A stretch of 5,945 bases of DNA from CAYMSF01 sp964542255. GTDB lineage: Bacteria > Verrucomicrobiota > Lentisphaeria > Victivallales > Victivallaceae. The stretch is from contig CAZITV010000147.1 of NCBI GenBank assembly GCA_964542255.1, positions 1 through 5,945 on the forward strand, given 5' to 3'. The notes beneath the pieces were generated by a model. The model worked only from the letters and a program-made list of their open reading frames with translations. It searched no databases and was not told the DNA's origin. Below, piece after piece: positions 5,387 through 5,945 of this stretch. Position 1 is the first letter of the stretch. Every line of letters starts with the position of its first letter. The position numbers and the translations under genes were made by a program.

Positions 5387-5945
5387 ATGAAACATTTACA
5401 AAAATATATATCTGCTGGTCATGATACGCTGAAGCTGCTTTTGACCGGCGGGATTTTATTCTCTGCCGGAACATTAATTTTGGCGGCTGATGATGACGAT
5501 GAACAGGTTGAAGCGGCAAAAGCAAAAGATGCTGCGATTATCGAAACCGTCAAAGATGCAAAAAAAAGCGGGCAAAAGGAATTAGAAAAGGTTGATAAAG
5601 TTATTAGCCAAGGCAAAGCTCTCGCCAAAGAAGGCAAGTTTGCGGAGGCTGTCGGATTCCTGCAAAAAGCACAGTCGCAGCTCGAGCAAATTGGCGGGGA
5701 AATGGCAAAACAAAAATTACGCAGCCTGAATACATATGTCAATAATTTTCGTCACCGCTGGGCTGATTCTATTATGGATAAAGCCAGAGCTTCCGCGGTA
5801 GCCGGCAAATACGAAGAAGCCATTAATACCGCCTCTGAAGCGGCATTGGCAGATCCGACAAAAAACGATGAAGTCACTAAGTTTATTGACCGCTGCAAAA
5901 CAATGCAGGGTGGCAAAGAGTTCCGCGACAAAACCGCGCTGAGCA
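5387..5945 (+). CDS. Amuc_1098 family type IV pilus outer membrane protein (secretin), N-terminal part
   Basis: The frame is open from ATG at 5387 to the window edge (186 residues visible). The N-terminus is a signal peptide with a long basic n-region (K2, H3, K6, K16), a hydrophobic core (about 17-32) and a probable cut after A33 or A34. A strongly acidic start to the mature chain (DDDDE, 35-39) follows. Next comes a helical, charged stretch with two TPR-like hairpins: about 72-102 (GKALAKEGKFAEAVGFLQKA) and about 125-160 (ARASAVAGKYEEAINTASEAAL ending ADP). Secretins of the Amuc_1098 type carry such repeats ahead of the secretin barrel. The barrel itself would lie beyond the window, so the secretin call depends on synteny and the N-terminal pattern. 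If correct, the product forms the outer-membrane channel of the complex, with the TPRs reaching into the periplasm. An unrelated exported TPR protein remains possible. Confidence 0.72.
   Translation, partial: MKHLQKYISAGHDTLKLLLTGGILFSAGTLILAADDDDEQVEAAKAKDAAIIETVKDAKKSGQKELEKVDKVISQGKALAKEGKFAEAVGFLQKAQSQLEQIGGEMAKQKLRSLNTYVNNFRHRWADSIMDKARASAVAGKYEEAINTASEAALADPTKNDEVTKFIDRCKTMQGGKEFRDKTALS

Larger units (their letters stand above)
206..5945 (+). other. Pilus-like operon, Amuc_1102 to Amuc_1098 order
   Basis: Five genes on one strand are separated by 3, 5, 26 and 23 bases, and no terminator-like hairpin is visible between them. They are therefore probably co-transcribed from the region before 206. 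Topologies are complementary: an exported accessory protein, a cytoplasmic PilM domain anchored by PilN, two single-pass periplasmic platform proteins, and an exported TPR/secretin candidate. Gene order matches the Akkermansia cluster in reverse locus-number order. No ATPase, pilin or prepilin peptidase gene is included. Confidence 0.8.

Noticed and set aside
5380..5410. Perfect TTGACA at 5380-5385 with TATATA at 5405-5410, resembling a promoter.
   Set aside because: The spacer is 19 bases, and transcription would begin inside the secretin-like gene, after its ATG. It overlaps the start codon region and cannot drive the full gene; probably chance in an AT-rich junction.
5088..5525. Reverse-strand open frame of 145 codons across the end of the Amuc_1099-like gene.
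   Set aside because: It lies opposite two well-supported genes and spans their junction. Its product is Cys/His/Arg-rich without domain logic, as expected from the antisense of Pro/Gly-rich coding DNA.
1..5945. CRISPR arrays, tRNA/rRNA genes, insertion sequences or attachment sites.
   Set aside because: No spaced direct repeats, cloverleaf-like segments, transposase fragments or terminal inverted repeats were seen. Coding occupies almost everything from 206 onward.

Overview
The window carries most of one tightly packed, same-strand operon encoding an envelope-spanning type IV pilus-like assembly complex. Five genes are read left to right (206-5945), with gaps of 3, 5, 26 and 23 bases. Their order and individual features match the Akkermansia muciniphila Amuc_1102-1101-1100-1099-1098 cluster, which includes the locus of the host-active protein Amuc_1100. 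That cluster is typical of the PVC superphylum. The middling GC content, the PilM-PilN fusion and the enlarged Amuc_1100-like protein suggest a Verrucomicrobiota, Kiritimatiellota or Lentisphaerota member, but the phylum cannot be fixed from this window. All recognition here is from sequence patterns and memory of the families, without database searches.

Layout. Bases 1-205 are AT-rich and hold the promoter/leader region; the first part may include the last codons of an upstream gene (open frame 3-155, weak). 206-874 encodes an exported Amuc_1102-like protein. 878-2758 encodes a cytoplasmic PilM actin-like domain joined to a PilN-like membrane and periplasmic part (Amuc_1101-like). 2764-4098 encodes a single-pass PilO-like protein (Amuc_1100-like). 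4125-5363 encodes a single-pass protein with a zinc-ribbon-like Cys4 motif and Asp-rich calcium-binding-like loops (Amuc_1099-like), starting at TTG. From 5387 to the window end is the N-terminal part of an exported TPR-containing protein, expected to continue into the outer-membrane secretin (Amuc_1098-like).

How they fit together (inference from type IV pilus and type II secretion models): the PilM domain sits on the cytoplasmic face and is covalently tied to its PilN partner. PilN- and PilO-like periplasmic domains form the inner-membrane alignment platform. The Amuc_1099-like protein occupies a position comparable to PilP, bridging to the secretin. The Amuc_1102-like protein is an exported accessory subunit. 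No pilin, assembly/retraction ATPase (PilB/PilT), PilC or prepilin peptidase is present in the window, so the motor and fibre genes must lie elsewhere or be absent.

The most distinctive features are the PilM-PilN fusion with an internal INLMP motif, Pro/Gly/Ala-rich linkers in three consecutive proteins (two share the octapeptide AGMPPGAP), a predicted periplasmic Cys4 zinc-ribbon, and a roughly 90-residue extra segment in the Amuc_1100-like protein.
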